The notes under the pieces are model-generated. The model saw only the letters and a program-made list of their open reading frames with translations. It ran no database searches and had not been told where the DNA came from. The translations under genes were made by a program, and so were the position numbers. Below, piece by piece: positions 9,335 through 22,093 of a DNA stretch of 64,000 nucleotides (positions within the stretch are counted from its first letter, which is position 1; each line of letters opens with the position of its first letter). The DNA comes from Mauremys mutica (Eukaryota; Chordata; Testudines; Geoemydidae): NCBI RefSeq assembly GCF_020497125.1, contig NC_059080.1, forward strand, positions 68,740,618 to 68,804,617, given 5' to 3'.

Positions 9335-11654
9335 GACCAGCGCTAGTTACTACGTTCTTATTAGCCATCCTTCCAGGTTCACCTGCATGTTCACATATGA
9401 CCAACATTTAACACATTGCACCCCACTGTCTTTTCACATGGTAGTTATATTACCATCAGAATTAGCTTTACACATAAAGGCATCTTAAATTTGGATGGAC
9501 AGAGTTTACTATATTTTGTACTCATCTCTCTAATTGTGATATATTTGGATTATCTCTTGTTTACCTTACCTTAGGCCTTAGCACCTCCGGTGCCAGACAT
9601 TGGGCAGTCCAGTTCCTTCACTGAGTATGCTCACTTGCTAGTTGTGGTATTTCCCAGGTAATGCCCGTGCATTCAATATCCTCTGTCATTGTCTTCTGTC
9701 AGTTCTTCCTTGGCTTTCCTCGCTTTCTTTTCTCCCTCCAGTAACCAATTCAATGCTTGCTTAGCATGTCTCCCATCTTTTTTACATATCCTAACCACCT
9801 CTTTTGTTTAGAGTTAACTAAAAAGCCTCACATGGGCCTTTCTCATGCTGAATATTGGGAAGTTGCAGAGGTGGAGCAGTTTGGTATATTTTCTGCATTT
9901 TTCTGGTATGAAAAAAGTCAAAAAATAATACTTCCCTCAGAATTGGGCTGCTCTGCCTCTAGATAGTTATGCCATGAGAAGTGTTCTATTTGTGTTTGAG
10001 TGACTTTTGAAGCTCTCAAGAATTATGTACCCTGTAAGGATCAGATCTACAGAAACAATAATATTCAGTCCAAGAAAATTCAATCCTTTAAAATAAATTT
10101 GCCCTTTCAGAGGCATGCAGAGAGTACCAAATGTTGGTGTTTCTGATACCAGACCATTTATGTTGCTAAAACAGTTTCTTCTTTGGGTCAAATAGGTTGT
10201 TAATGTCTTGCCAAGTACCACACAGGTTACTCAGCCAGTGTCAAATATCCTTGAAGTACAAATTTACTAATACCAATATCCTGATAAATGCTATGGCCTT
10301 GACTCTCCATTAGGTCCACACTGCTGTCTGATGTAGTGACCAGTGATGGCTGCAGGAAGCCAGCTGCTGTCCCCGAACCCCTGATACTCTAATGTCCACT
10401 ATTGGTGTTATGCCAGTGGGGGATCGGGTGTAAAGGAGCTCCGCTTCACTGTGCCCCCACTTGTCCTTACATACCCCTAATCTGCCCCTAACCCCTGCCC
10501 CCACCTAACCACCCACCCGTACACACTCCTTATGCCAGGATAGGAGTGATAGCTGGCACTGAAGGTGGCTATTTCAGCTTTACTCCAGCAGATGTTACCC
10601 CTACATAGGTTAGCTAACCCTGACCTAGCCTTGACCACTTTTCCTTGATAAGTTTAATTGATCAGTTAACTCAATACTAGACTAGCATTGCTATCTACTG
10701 TCTGTTTCTATTGGTGCTCCATCTTCTCTATGACAGTTATAAATCCATTCAGTTCCTCCCTGTCAACTAATTAGCTAACTTTAGTTCTTACAGTAAAATT
10801 CCTATTATTCCATCTCCTGTCATTATTGTTTGCTGTTTCTTCAAAGGACTTTTATGTTATATTTTGTGTCAATGACATTTTATTTTTCTTTCTGTATTTT
10901 AAGAGATTTTGCTTATCATGCTGTCTTTCATAATTGTTACAGCACACAGTAGGTCCCTTATCTAACCTGTTTTCTTTCTTTGCTACTCAACAGCACTCTT
11001 CACTTAAAAAAACCCTTTTATTGTGGGACTAAATGCCAAGCTACATTCTCCTGCATCCACCTCTTCAATCATGTTCTGTGTGACTTCTCTAGAGCTTAGG
11101 AGTATTTGTGTTCTTTTTCTATTGCTCTGATATATTTTGCCTTCTACTGTCCTCACATGATGTGATCTGAGTGCTTTATGAAGCTACAGTACCATTACAG
11201 GTTTCCGTTCTCTCCTGCATTCTGTTACTCAGCTTCTTTCAGGTGTGGGATGAGCTTTTCTTCTGTTTCATAAAAAGGTTTTAGCTTGATCTCTCTTGCA
11301 TCTAGTTAAGCTTGACATCTCCTTGCACCACTTTGTGATGCAACAGCTAAAATGATGTGATTAGATGTATTGCTCTCAGTGTAAAAGACCAAATAAGGGT
11401 GTGTGTTTTTTTTATCATTGTGATCTTCATTTAAATCCATCGGATTGAGGGAATAATGTACTAAATGGTTTATGATCTAAATCCCATTCTTGAAGGAAAT
11501 TATTTAATAACATCAAGCTAAACTGTGGTTTATTGTCCTTATTTTCCGAGCTACAACAGCATCTTAACCTGTGAAGACTGATTTGCAGTCTGTGGTAACA
11601 GCTAAGGAGGGGACAACTCCACTTTTTTAGATTCAATAACTGCCATACATCACC
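9335..11654. other. No recognisable feature
   Basis: AT-rich unique-looking DNA to the right of the DIRS element. The longest frames are short and show no domain. No repeat boundary was recognised. Confidence 0.5.
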
Positions 11655-11725
11655 ATAGGGTGATCAGATGTCCTGATTTTATAGGGACAATCCCAGTATT
11701 TGGGGCTTTGTCTTATGGACACCAA
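11655..11725 (+). mobile_element. hAT-like end fragment
   Basis: Begins 'tagggtgatcagatgtcc' and 'ttttatagggacaatccc', resembling the left terminus of a short TAGGGT-ended reptile element. The other terminus was not found, so this is a truncated copy. Confidence 0.45.
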
Positions 11726-11739
11726 TCAGTCTTCACAAA

Positions 11740-12175
11740 GCACAATGATTTATTCTTAGCATTACAGAGTATATATATATATATATATATTTAAGTTCCT
11801 GTATGCATGTTAAAAGCTTACCAGAGGTTATCCATCAATCCTAGGGGTCCTAGCATGCCAAAGTCTTTCCAACACTTCCACAAGGGTCAGGGTTCCCCTA
11901 TCTGTTGGCTGAATCAAAAGAAGGCCCCGTGTTAGTTTAAACCCAGCTTTTTTATACCCCAAGTCCTTTCTTTGAGTCTTTGGAAAACCCAGGTAGAACC
12001 AGTATATCCAAACCTTTCCAGTGAGTGGTACCTCTCTAGAGTTGTTCAGTCTCAGTGACTTGCCTTACTCCCCACTCCTGCCCCTCTTTTTAGATCTTGG
12101 AGGAGTTTTGGTAACCCTCCCCACTAGGGTAGAACACAGACATAAACCATTCATCAATGTAATACAATGGCCCCC
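11740..12175 (-). repeat. Possible LTR-like segment
   Basis: On the minus strand a TATA-like 'ggggtataaaaaagctggg' (around 11945-11965) lies upstream of an AATAAA (about 11746-11755), the spacing expected in a U3-R region. No paired LTR, primer-binding site or TG/CA boundary could be fixed. It may be chance. Confidence 0.25.
11770..11791. repeat. (TA)n microsatellite
   Basis: About 11 uninterrupted TA dinucleotides. Confidence 0.95.
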
Positions 12176-12194
12176 AAAGATACTGCATGGGGTT

Positions 12195-12300
12195 GCAATA
12201 CCTGTCACAGTAAGCTCTGTGGAGCAGGGAACATCTGTGCTATATATTTGTACAATAGCTAGCACAATGGGGCTTGAGGATCTACACACTACCACAATAT
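12195..12300 (+). repeat. MIR/L2-type 3' tail remnant
   Basis: Reads 'agtaagctctgtggagcagg', 'gtacaatagctagcacaatg' and 'gaggatctacacactacc'. This matches the amniote MIR/L2 3' tail layout (...aagctctttggggcagg...tagcacaatgggg). Confidence 0.6.
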
Positions 12301-12974
12301 GGTATTGGTCTGTGACAAGGTGGAAAGGTGCTCCACAAACCCCAGTGCACAACCCAGGCCCCTGACTGTCATATGGTTCATTGGGGTTGAGGACACAAAG
12401 CTAGTGGGAAGCTGTTGCAGCAGCAATCAAAGGGGAAGAAAGTATTTTTTCTCCTCCCAGCTGGCTAAGAATCTGGGAAGGTCTTTGGTGACTGGGACCC
12501 ACTGTTCTGAGGGGCTATTTGTTTGGAATCCTGTGTTTATAAATGAATAAAAGAAAACTCTGAGGGAGGGATTGAAATTCTGCCATTGGTACATGTGCTA
12601 TTCACCTTCTCTGACTAGTGGTTCTGTCCACCAGCCTGCAGGGCCCAGTTGTGCTCCATTTTGTTATTAGTAAATAAAAATACAAATGCTTGGATTAATT
12701 AGACTGGAATGTTTAAAGGTCAGAGACCTTTCTGAAACAGCATTTAATATCTAAAGAGCAGTATCACCAAATCATATATTAAACACACTGCATTGGTTGG
12801 GAGTGCTCTGCAGCTGTGTTCTGTTTCCACTAGTTTGCAATGGCCATCATGTGGTGCATGGTGGTCACTGAGAAACACAGAGAGCTGTTTTGCCACATTG
12901 GTTTCATTTACCAGTCAATATCTGCACCCTCCTTCATGGGGTCTGCTTAACTTGGTGCCGAAAGGGAGAGGGCA
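12301..12974. other. No recognisable feature
   Basis: No gene or repeat recognised. Confidence 0.45.
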
Positions 12975-13315
12975 TGGCTCTACTTTAGCATTTCTCTAAC
13001 TGGGGTCCGCAAGGGTACTCCAGGGGGTTAGTGGGCCCCTCTGATCAACTCCTCCCCCTCCCTCCCAGAGCCTCCTGCACACCGAGGAACAGCTGTTCAG
13101 TGGAGTGCAGGAGGCGCTGGAGGGAGGGACAAGAGTGGGGATGGGGCGTGCTCAGAGGAGGGGGTGAAAAGAGGTGGGGAAGAGGGGTATGGGTGGAACA
13201 GGGATGGGAAGAGGTGGGGCAGGTGTGGCGCCTTGGAGGAAGGGATGGAGTGGGGGCAGGGACTGGGGCTGAGTGGTACTAGCACATAGGATCCTCTTTT
13301 AAATTGACGGCTGTA
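12975..13315. mobile_element. Possible hAT-type non-autonomous element
   Basis: Starts 'tctaactggggtccgcaagg', which resembles a hAT-Charlie-like terminus, followed by a purine-rich block (13080-13285) of 'gaggtggggcagg' type sequence. A matching right terminus and target duplication were not found. Confidence 0.35.
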
Positions 13316-13739
13316 TAACACTTTCCTTCTTTTCAGATTTTATATTGCTTTCACTCCATTTCTGGCTTATTGAGCAGTTATTGAGCAGGCCCAGAAACGC
13401 ATCTCAAATGGTAGTCAGAGCTGCACAATGCAGCTCCACTTTTCTTCTTGTGAACTCCTAGTTTGAGCCAGAAGCCAAAAGAAAACTAGTGGTATTGCTC
13501 AATGTCTGCCTGTCTACAGTAATTAATTACCATTTGTTTAAAAAGAATTATCACTGGCTGCAGAGTATTCATATATATAAGCTACAGTATTGTTCTTAAA
13601 GACTTGCAGAAGGAAAGCTGATAACTGGGCTCTAATACTTTTAAGAGCATCCAGTTATCAACATGCATCGACTCATTCAGAGCATTGTAAATTTCCTTTA
13701 CCTCTAGGGAATCCATTTTTCAAAGTCTTTTCTGGTCAG
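13316..13739. other. No recognisable feature
   Basis: Unique-looking AT-rich sequence. Confidence 0.45.
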
Positions 13740-13900
13740 AGAGACAAGGTGGGACAGATAATATATTTGATTGGACCAACTTCTTTTGGTGAAAGAGAGA
13801 AGCTTGCGAGCTACACAGAGGTCTTCTTCAGATCAGGGAAAGGTACTCAGTGTGTCACATCTAATTACAAGGTGGAACAGATTTTTTAGCATAAGCACAT
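13740..13900 (-). repeat. PLE-like tail (second family)
   Basis: The plus strand reads 'ttggaccaacttcttttgg', 'tgaaagagagaagcttgcg', 'agctacacagaggtcttc' and 'acaaggtggaacagattt'. On the minus strand the order CTGAAGA, a stem around 'tctgtgta', GCAA (GAAA expected), then 'gcttctc' gives the hammerhead-like arrangement of Penelope-like tails. Same family as 60360-60540. Confidence 0.6.
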
Positions 13901-15849
13901 TCTTTAGCAATTCTCTGTGCTATGCTTGTTTGAGGTTGGTTTATCTGTTGTAAAAACAGTCTTCTCTGGTAGCTCTTTACAGGTTATCTTGGTAAACCTC
14001 CAGGTACCCAATTTCTGCATGCTTTCTCATGACAGATGTTGAGTAGCCTAATATTGCACAATTTGTATTAAAATTTTGCTGTATTAAAATCAAGCACAGA
14101 ATAAGAACATATTATACACTACTTCTTTTCACAAAATATGTCCTAAAACCAGAATGAAAATACAGGCTTTAGTTCCAAAACCTTCCCGATTGGCTATATT
14201 TGCATTCCAGAGCTCTGATTCTCCACTATCTTGTAATTTGTGTCATTTGTGCCTGTGCAAAGTTAGTGCAAAGGGGTGTAAAACAATATGGATCTGATTC
14301 TCTTGGTGTAAGTGAGAAGTGCATCCTTCAGTTCTGATTTGGTAGCATTTTTGTACTCATTTAACACAGTTTTACATAGCTACACAATGTACAAGGAAGT
14401 GGAGATTGAGACCTGGGGTGTCCATTCACCAGAATGTATATCATGACATGTATTGATAAGACTATTGCATAATTGTACTCATCTTTCCAATTCACTATCA
14501 TAGTTATTCTGAAAAGCTATCACATGTTCAGTCAGTAACATCTTCAGGGAAAGACTTTAAAAGGTGACAGTATGCATGTATGCTCGCCCAATTGTGGGTG
14601 CTAAATCTGTTTGCACAAATGCCATAATTGTGTTGACAAAAGGTGGTATCTGTACATGCATATGATCATCTAGGCATCAAACTATCTGCTGGCTGTATAC
14701 ACAAATGCCTAATTTGCACCTACAAGCTAGGTGCCCACACAAATACCTATGGAAATCTGGCTCCTAATTTCAATAAGCAATTTTCAAAACAGTGGAAACA
14801 GTCCAGCAGAACCAAAAATCCATTCCATGTAACTCAAACAAAACCTTGTGTCAAGGCTAATTTAGAACCACATGCAGCAATATGGGTTCTTTTAGGTGCT
14901 TGCTCCCATATGTGTTAAACACATTGCATATTAATTTGGTAATTCACATCCGGTCAGTGTACAATATTTTGAACTCTCCTTTTACACAACTCCCTTCCCA
15001 AGTGACTATGTATTACTGCCAATGTCTCTTCTCAGAAGCATTTTGGAATTAGTAGCTTATTCCTTTGAGAGCCAAGCTAGTCCTAGTTGCTGTCTGAAGG
15101 CTGGGGGGTTTAAGTGGGGAAAACAAATAGGGAGATACTCTACTTTGAGTTCTTGCTCACCACACCCACAATTACATAGCTGCAATGTGAGGCCCAACAC
15201 TCCTCAATTCATTGTCACTATACCCTCTGGTTTCTTGAGAAGGAGAGGGGTGGGCTTGCCCTGGAGCACTGGCCCATAGTACTCCATACCATGTAGTTGA
15301 TGCTGGTGCTACAGTTTGTTGTTTGAATGAGCACTGCTGCTCTATAGTACCAGATCACATGTGCACAGCACATCTAGTGGCAAATGGCAGCATGCCATTT
15401 TCCCCTTGCTATTTCCTCATAGCAACTCCTGTTAGAGTCCTCCTGAAACCACAACATTTTTGTGTCATCAGATACTTCCCATTTTTCATCTCACCTCCAT
15501 TTAAATTATTGTATTTGTGCAAACAGCTTTAGCACCCACAACCGAGTGGGCAATGCTTGCAACATGACAGCATTTGCAGTGTCTAACTGAAAGCCATTAA
15601 GCATGTTTTCTGATATTGACAAGTATGGCATCATGAGATACACCATGACAACAACATCTCTAATTACACCTTCTCCAAATGCAAATATGCTCTTGATAAG
15701 GCATCTGCTTTGCTTTTAACTCCTTTTGGGGCTTTGGCATTCAATCTTTCCCTTGGTATATCTGGAGTGTTACAGCTACCTCCCTATTCTTTGTAGAGTA
15801 CTCAGCTGAAGTTCTCTGAAAACATCTCAGACATCTAGCAATCTGTTCA
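13901..15849. other. No gene; hairpin-repeat fragment
   Basis: Mostly unique sequence. A fragment of a short amniote hairpin repeat ('tctgattctccac' to 'gatctgattctcttgg') lies around 14215-14315. Confidence 0.4.
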
Positions 15850-16060
15850 GTTTCCATGGATGTATTAGTGACAACCGTTATTAGTGGTACCATTGCAGTT
15901 CCCCAGACAATGAGGCTTCACTATGCTAAGTGCTGTACAAACACAGTAAGAAACAATCCCTGCCCTGTAAAGCTTACATTTTAGAGACAATACAGACAAG
16001 GGGTGGGGAAAAGGGAATTCAACATAAAAGCAGAAGATTGGGAACTGAGGCACAGTTTAT
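15850..16060 (+). repeat. MIR/L2-type remnant
   Basis: Reads 'gctaagtgctgtacaaacac', 'acaatccctgccctgtaaag' and 'cttacattttagagacaa', then 'actgaggcacag'. This is the conserved end of an ancient amniote MIR/L2-related repeat. Confidence 0.6.
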
Positions 16061-16204
16061 TTTCAATGAAAGAAATGACTAATTTAGACAAATCGCCACG
16101 TAAGTAGGTACGGATTGGTTAAAATCTTTAAAGATGCTACAAGGCCAAGTTAACTAATCCAGCAGACTATTAAAATTGCCAACATGGCCTTGTATTTCAC
16201 AAGA

Positions 16205-16425
16205 GGAAGGATGGCCTAGTAGTTAAAGTGCTACCCTAGGATTTAGAGATGCAGGTTCTATTCCAGTATGACCTTGGGCAAGTCATGGCTTTACCCTTTA
16301 CTCCCCATCTGTACAATGAGGAAAACAGCACTCCCCTATCTCAGAGAGGTGTTCTGAGGAGAAATATATTAAAGATTGTGAAGTGCTCAGATACTGTTGT
16401 AATGGGGGGAAGGGGGGGCATACAA
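16205..16425 (+). repeat. MIR-like SINE
   Basis: Nearly full MIR layout: 'gcctagtagttaaagtgc', 'gatgcaggttctattcc', 'accttgggcaagtcatgg', 'ccatctgtacaatgagg', 'ctcagagaggtgttctgagg' and 'ttgtgaagtgctcagatac'. Confidence 0.7.
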
Positions 16426-18079
16426 ATACCTTAGATATTTGAGAATGTCCCATTTGCTAGGTATCTGTTGATACCTTTGAGGCATATATAAGAGGAGACC
16501 CATTTTGAAGCAACTCTTCCTATGGCATTTGCAGCCACCAGCAAGTTTATTTTTTATTTTTGGCGCACTTGAATATTGAAGAAATGAAACTTGTGTGATT
16601 AGCTCTCAGTATTTTATGCCTTTTCTATGCACTGGCATCATGATAACCAGTTCTCCCAGCTTCACAGCTATCTCAGTAATGCAGTTAGAGCCAAAGGATT
16701 CCATGTAGATCTTCCTCAATATTTTGCCATTCCCTGAAACCTCTGCCAATTTGCTGTTCAGTCAGTCATAGCTGTCATATCATTATAATTTAGCATCAAA
16801 CCTTCCTCTTGCAAATCTGTAAGATAGGTCTTTGTATGACTAAATTTTATTTCTATTTAATTTCCGGTTTCCGTTCCAACCCCTCTTTATTATTCTCCTG
16901 AACCTGGCATCATGTACTTGCTTGTTAGCTCCCCACACAAAAATATCACAAATTAAGTATTATATACTATGCTTTCTAAGTTTTCAACATTGTGGTATAG
17001 TTTTGCTTTGATTTTCTCAACCTGAGATAGCCAGGCAAATCCAGGTGGATTGAAAGCTTAATTTAAAATATATTGACCTTTCTTTTCTCCACTGAGAAAT
17101 GCAAATGCAGTGGGCCTAATTAATCTCTAGTGGAACTCCACTGAAGTCACAGTTGAATTTGGACTAGCATTTCTACCACTCCAAGCTGTCAGTAGACAAA
17201 TGAAAATACTAATTGCTTATTGCTTTGCTTTGTCTGAGATCCAGATAAAGTCTTGGCTCATCTCTTACAGGCTGATCAAGAGCTTTCCCAGTTTGTAGGG
17301 TTCTGCCCTTTTGTTATCACTAGTGATTTTTCCATTTTCAGCTCTTTTTTCATTTAGTCTTGCAATGCCACTAGGTGCATGGTGGTATTATATTTAACAT
17401 CATTATAACGGTGGACTTTCCTGTCTGACCCCAGTCATGTGGAGATGGGCAAGAAGGCTCATGACTATAATGACAAGTAAGTGTACTATCAGTGTCAGTG
17501 TTCAGCTCTTTCTCATACATAATATTGATTCTTTGCACTAAGTGTAGGTTTTGTTACTGTTGGCAAACCCAGGCAGAATCATGGGTGACTCAGACACTAC
17601 AACTTGAAAGTCTGAATGTTCTCTTTTATCTATAGATACAACTGAAGCTGCATTTGCCACCCACTTGCACTTACTGTCTTGAATAAATTATTAGCTCTAA
17701 TGTCAGAGTACGTAAGGGGCTCTGTTTTCAAGTCTTTATACAATTAGGAATTATGACAATTGCCTGTACTGATTTAATAGTAAGTTCACTGTATCATTGT
17801 CACATATGTAGATCAACATTCTTTGAAGTGTCAAAGCTTAGCTCTCTGAGTCCCTGCAGTTTTTTTTTATTTCCAAAGACAGCCTTTTTAGATTCCTTTT
17901 CTTGGAGCCACTGCACATTTTAGTGAAACAGTGTCTTACACAATTCCAACAGTGTTGTCCAAAGATGGAACACTCGTATGGAATGATTTTGTGATATGTG
18001 TAACAGCTTTTGACTATGCACTTTTCCCACTTATTTCTGTACCAGTTAAATGGTAGATTTAATTTATACATAGATAAAT
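16426..18079. other. No recognisable feature
   Basis: AT-rich unique-looking sequence bordering the gypsy element. A 3' LTR for that element was looked for here and not recognised. Confidence 0.45.
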
Positions 18080-21000
18080 CTTATTTCTCAGGGTTTTGTT
18101 TGCTGGCTTGTAAGTCCCTCCTGTTCCTTTGATCACTTGTCTCTCTTGTATAGTCATCTCGTATGACCTGGGTGCTACTGTACCCCTTGCAACTCCTTTA
18201 GTGCACTCCTCTGGTGTCTCTCTAATGGCTGGATCCTCACAGGAGTACCTGTTTCCAGGGCCAATAGGTCCTTGGCTGACCTGTCATACTCTACTGCCTG
18301 CTTTCTCTGATTGCTGGCCATCTCCTCTCAGTGTCTCCATTCTTCTGGCTGTAACAGGTCTTCCCTCATTCATAACAGATTTTTGGTCCTTGTCCCACCA
18401 GTTTCTGAGCTGGACTATTTTGGCACCCCTGTGATGGGATATTCCTGTGTGGCAAAACTGCAACAGAGGGGGTTTGAATCAGAATAAACATCCTTGTTTA
18501 AAAGTCTCTTAGCTGCTTTCATAGCTGATTCTACCTTACTATTACTCTGTGGGTATGCTGGAGAGAAGGTGGTGGTGTAACTCCCATTTGTGTGCAAATT
18601 CCTTGAATTCTTCCTAGGCAAATTAGGATGTATTGTTGGTGAATACAGTATCTGGAACGTCATATCATGTAAAGTGGGCCCTCAGTTTGCCAATCACTGA
18701 CTTGCTTCTTGTATCAGACATGGCATACATCTCAAAAATTTGAATAGTATTCCATTGTAGTCAAGTACTGCTTTTCCCTGAGGGTAACTAAGTCCACTCA
18801 CACCTTTTCCCATAGTTAGGTGGGCAGCTCACATGGTAACAGAGTCTCTTTCTGCTAATGGTTATCACACGACCTGCAAGTGTTACAGCCTTCTATCAAG
18901 GAGTGGAATTGTGTACTCATTCCTGGCCAGTAAACACACACACTCAAGTCCATCTAAGACAGCTGCCAATGCCCAGTTTGAGGCATGTATTTTTGTATGA
19001 CAACAGCTCTCTCCTTGAAATATATTCCATCCTACACATTCACCTCATCATTAATTTGAAAATATGGTTCTGCTCCTACTGATAATTGGCTTTTCAGTTG
19101 GTCACACTGCTAGTATTGCTGTCTTGTCTGCCTGTAATTAGATGACCTTTTCCATAACCTCTTGGATTTCCATTGGCTTCACTGTTGAAACTGAAATCAT
19201 TAACAGGCTGCACTATGTCCTGATCTCCCCCGTTCCCTCAACTTACTCATGCGGCTATGTAATCATCCTGGACAATATCTGAGCTTCACCTAGTAGTGCC
19301 GGAGGTGCATCAACTTGCACTGCAATCTGTTTGGAGCAATAAGAAGGGGCTTTGCCATGATTGTCTCCAGGGGCTTGTGGTCTGTTTGCACTAGTACAGG
19401 CTAGCCATAGGTGTTCTGATAGAATTGCTCCATTCCAAATATCACAGTACTAGTGTTCAGTCTCTGACAGGGCTCTGCTGGCATAAGCAACTGACTGTTC
19501 CTGCAAAACCCAGTTCTTTTTCCGATGCATCACACTGGAGTGTCAGTGGCTCTCCTGGCTAGCAGTACTTCAGGACAAGGGCATCTGTTATCATTTGTTT
19601 CAGCATGTCAAATGCTTGCTGTTGGGGACCTGCCCAGTCCCACTTAGCATCCTACCTTGTGAGCTCACATATGGGTTCCGCTGCTGCAGCTAGATGTGGA
19701 CAGGACTTGGACAGAAAATGTATCATGCCTATGAAGTGCTGAACCCCTTTCACCATACACTGGAACTGGCATTTCTCTAACTGCCTTCATCTTGTCTTCG
19801 GTCTGTCTGCTGTGAGCAGACGTCCAATGTATGTCATCTCATGATGAGTCACATTTTTTATGGGTTGAGTTTTATGTTCTTGTCCCTTCCTCACTGGAGA
19901 AAAGCTTGCTGTTTTCTGTAATTGTCTAATTCAGCTTCTGTATCACTGCTCCCTTAACCTACAAAGAGGATATCATCTGCACTTATTTTCACCCCAGGCA
20001 GTCCTTCCAGCACTTGGGTGAGTCTTCTCTGAAACGCCTTTCATGTTCAGCTTACGCCTATCGGTATGTGTAGCCATCTGTAGCAACCAAACGGGGTTGC
20101 AAAGGTTATTAGCATACTGGACTCTTCATCCAGGCTTATGTGCCACAAGTCATTCCTCAGATCACAGACCATAAAGATTTTGACTTTGGAAAGGTTTGGC
20201 AAGAGGTCATCAATTATGGGCAGGGATAGTGGCATCTTTTCAATGCCCAGTTCAGTTGGTTTGGAGTTAGGCAGATGCGTAATTTGCCTGATGGCTTCTT
20301 TACTACCACCATGCTGCTTACCCAGGTTGTACTGGTCTTACAGGTGCTATGATATTTCTGCTCTGCAGACTTTCAAGCTCCTTGTGTACTGGATTATGAA
20401 GTGCCCCAGGGATTTTCCTTCCTGGTAATCACAAGCACAGGTTCCACTGCGAGGTCTACTTCCAGCTGCAGCTTTCCTTTGAGGCACTTGTCGCCTTTGA
20501 AAACAGGCGTATGTTTTAGAAATTGTCTCCATTGCCAATGGGGCTCCCCCTTTTTCTTCTTGCACTACAATGACAAAATTCTGACACTGCATCCTGATCA
20601 GATCCATGGCTTATATGGCAGTATTCCCCAAGAGGAATCTGCAGTGCTTACCATCCACTACTACAAACTTCAGCTGGTACTGTGTTATTTTGGGGGGTTA
20701 GTCACTATGAGGTCACATTATCCTACAGGCTGCATTGTGCTTTTATAGTTATTACATTACTCTTTGTAATGATTCGAGTCCAATTCATCCCCAGGAATCA
20801 AATTGCTTGAGGCCCCGCTATTCAGCTGAAATCTCATAGGGCATTTCCCTATTAACATTGTTCCATGCCTGGAGGTTGGTATTGTCCCTTGTTCAGGCTC
20901 TCCTGTCCTGAAACCTTGAGCTAGATATGCTCTCAAGCTCAAGGAGACAGTGATCACTGCTATCAGATATGCTGTCCCTTGTACATATTGTTAAGATAAT

Positions 21001-21560
21001 TCAACTTGCTACATTCCTTGCAATGCTATCCTAACGTAAGGCACTTCTCCTTTACCTGCTCACACTATTTCCCACAGTAATTGCATCTCCCAGGTAGGGA
21101 ACCCTGGCCACATGCTCTTCTTTTCTCTCACTGCTTGTATTTCAGGAGTTGTGGTGCCTCCTACTGCTTTCATACTTTTTCTTGAGGTTTTCACTGCATG
21201 CTCCATGTCTACGTATCTTCTCCAATTGGAAATCGCTTTCCCAGAACAGGTGCTCCTGCAGGTGGTGGTGCCACAGACTATCCTGTTCTGAATCAGGGTG
21301 TCTGTCAAGTCCCCAAAATTGCAGGTGGCAGGCAGTGTGGGTAAGGCAGTAACTTAGAGGTCTATACTCCTCCACTCCCCTTCTGATTGGTCTGTAGTGA
21401 AAAACCTGTGTTGCTCCTCCACAATTTCTTTCTGCTTTGGGATTCTATTGGTCTCCTAGGACTGAGACTTGAGGCAGAGGTGACCTTCAGAGTGATGCAG
21501 ACTTCTCAGCCTTGCTCCCCAAGAAGGTAAAGTAACAATTTTACTTTCCTGCTCTTGTCA
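18080..21560 (-). pseudogene. Ty3/gypsy retrotransposon polyprotein, decayed
   Basis: Reading the minus strand from 21560 down, fragments appear in Ty3/gypsy order. A gag-like region lies at 21375-21060. A protease-like 'FQLNSGASSNLIP' (about 20850) has Asn in place of the catalytic Asp. RT follows with 'VVVKKPSGKLRIC' (about 20300), 'DEESSMLITFATPFGCYRW' (about 20100) and a degenerate catalytic box 'ISADDILFVG' (about 19965). An RNase H-like 'LQCDASEKELGFAG' lies near 19530. The integrase has 'SPAYPQSNSKVESAMKAAK' (about 18540) and a C-terminal 'YDRSAKDLLALETG' (about 18270). Many stops and frameshifts separate the pieces, so it is a dead, old copy. Domain order excludes Bel/Pao and LINE alternatives. 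Confidence 0.85.
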
Positions 21561-21711
21561 TCTTCCTGCATGGCCAGGCCTATGTACAACTCTAACTCTT
21601 CCTTCCACCGGGCTCCATCCAAGCTCCAAGAGGCATCAGACTGAGTTCCATGCCTCATGCTGCCAGCTGCTGCACTTCAGAGAGCTCACAGCTCAGATGC
21701 TGCCACCACGT

Positions 21712-22093
21712 TTCACTCACAAATAGTGAAGCTGAATGCAGGTTAAGTTGAACAAGTGCTACTGTACTTTATTAAACCCTCTGCATTGCTCTGTCCATGT
21801 GGCTCTGTTGCTTCCACCCTAATTCCCTTTGTTCCCTTGTGCCTCCTCAATCACAGTCCCTGCAGGGAACTTGGGTACTCCAGCTTCAGTTCCACAGATC
21901 CTGATACAGCCCTGTCTCCCCTTTTATGTCAGAATGCCTGGGCTGAGGGCAATCTGGGTACAGCTGTTAAGCAGGTATAGAAAGGACACCTCTCCCTTTG
22001 CTCTCCCAATGTCAGTAGAATAATTATGCTTTCTACAGGCATAATGCCTCCAGGCACCTGTACCTCAGGGGTGCACTTTTTCCTCCGTCACAG
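21712..22093 (-). repeat. Probable 5' LTR of the gypsy element
   Basis: On the minus strand it starts 'tgtgacggaggaaaaagtg', typical of a TG-starting gypsy LTR. It ends just before 'gtggtggcagcatctgagc', which is placed where a primer-binding region would be, upstream of gag. The second LTR was not found, so paired-LTR evidence is missing. Confidence 0.45.
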
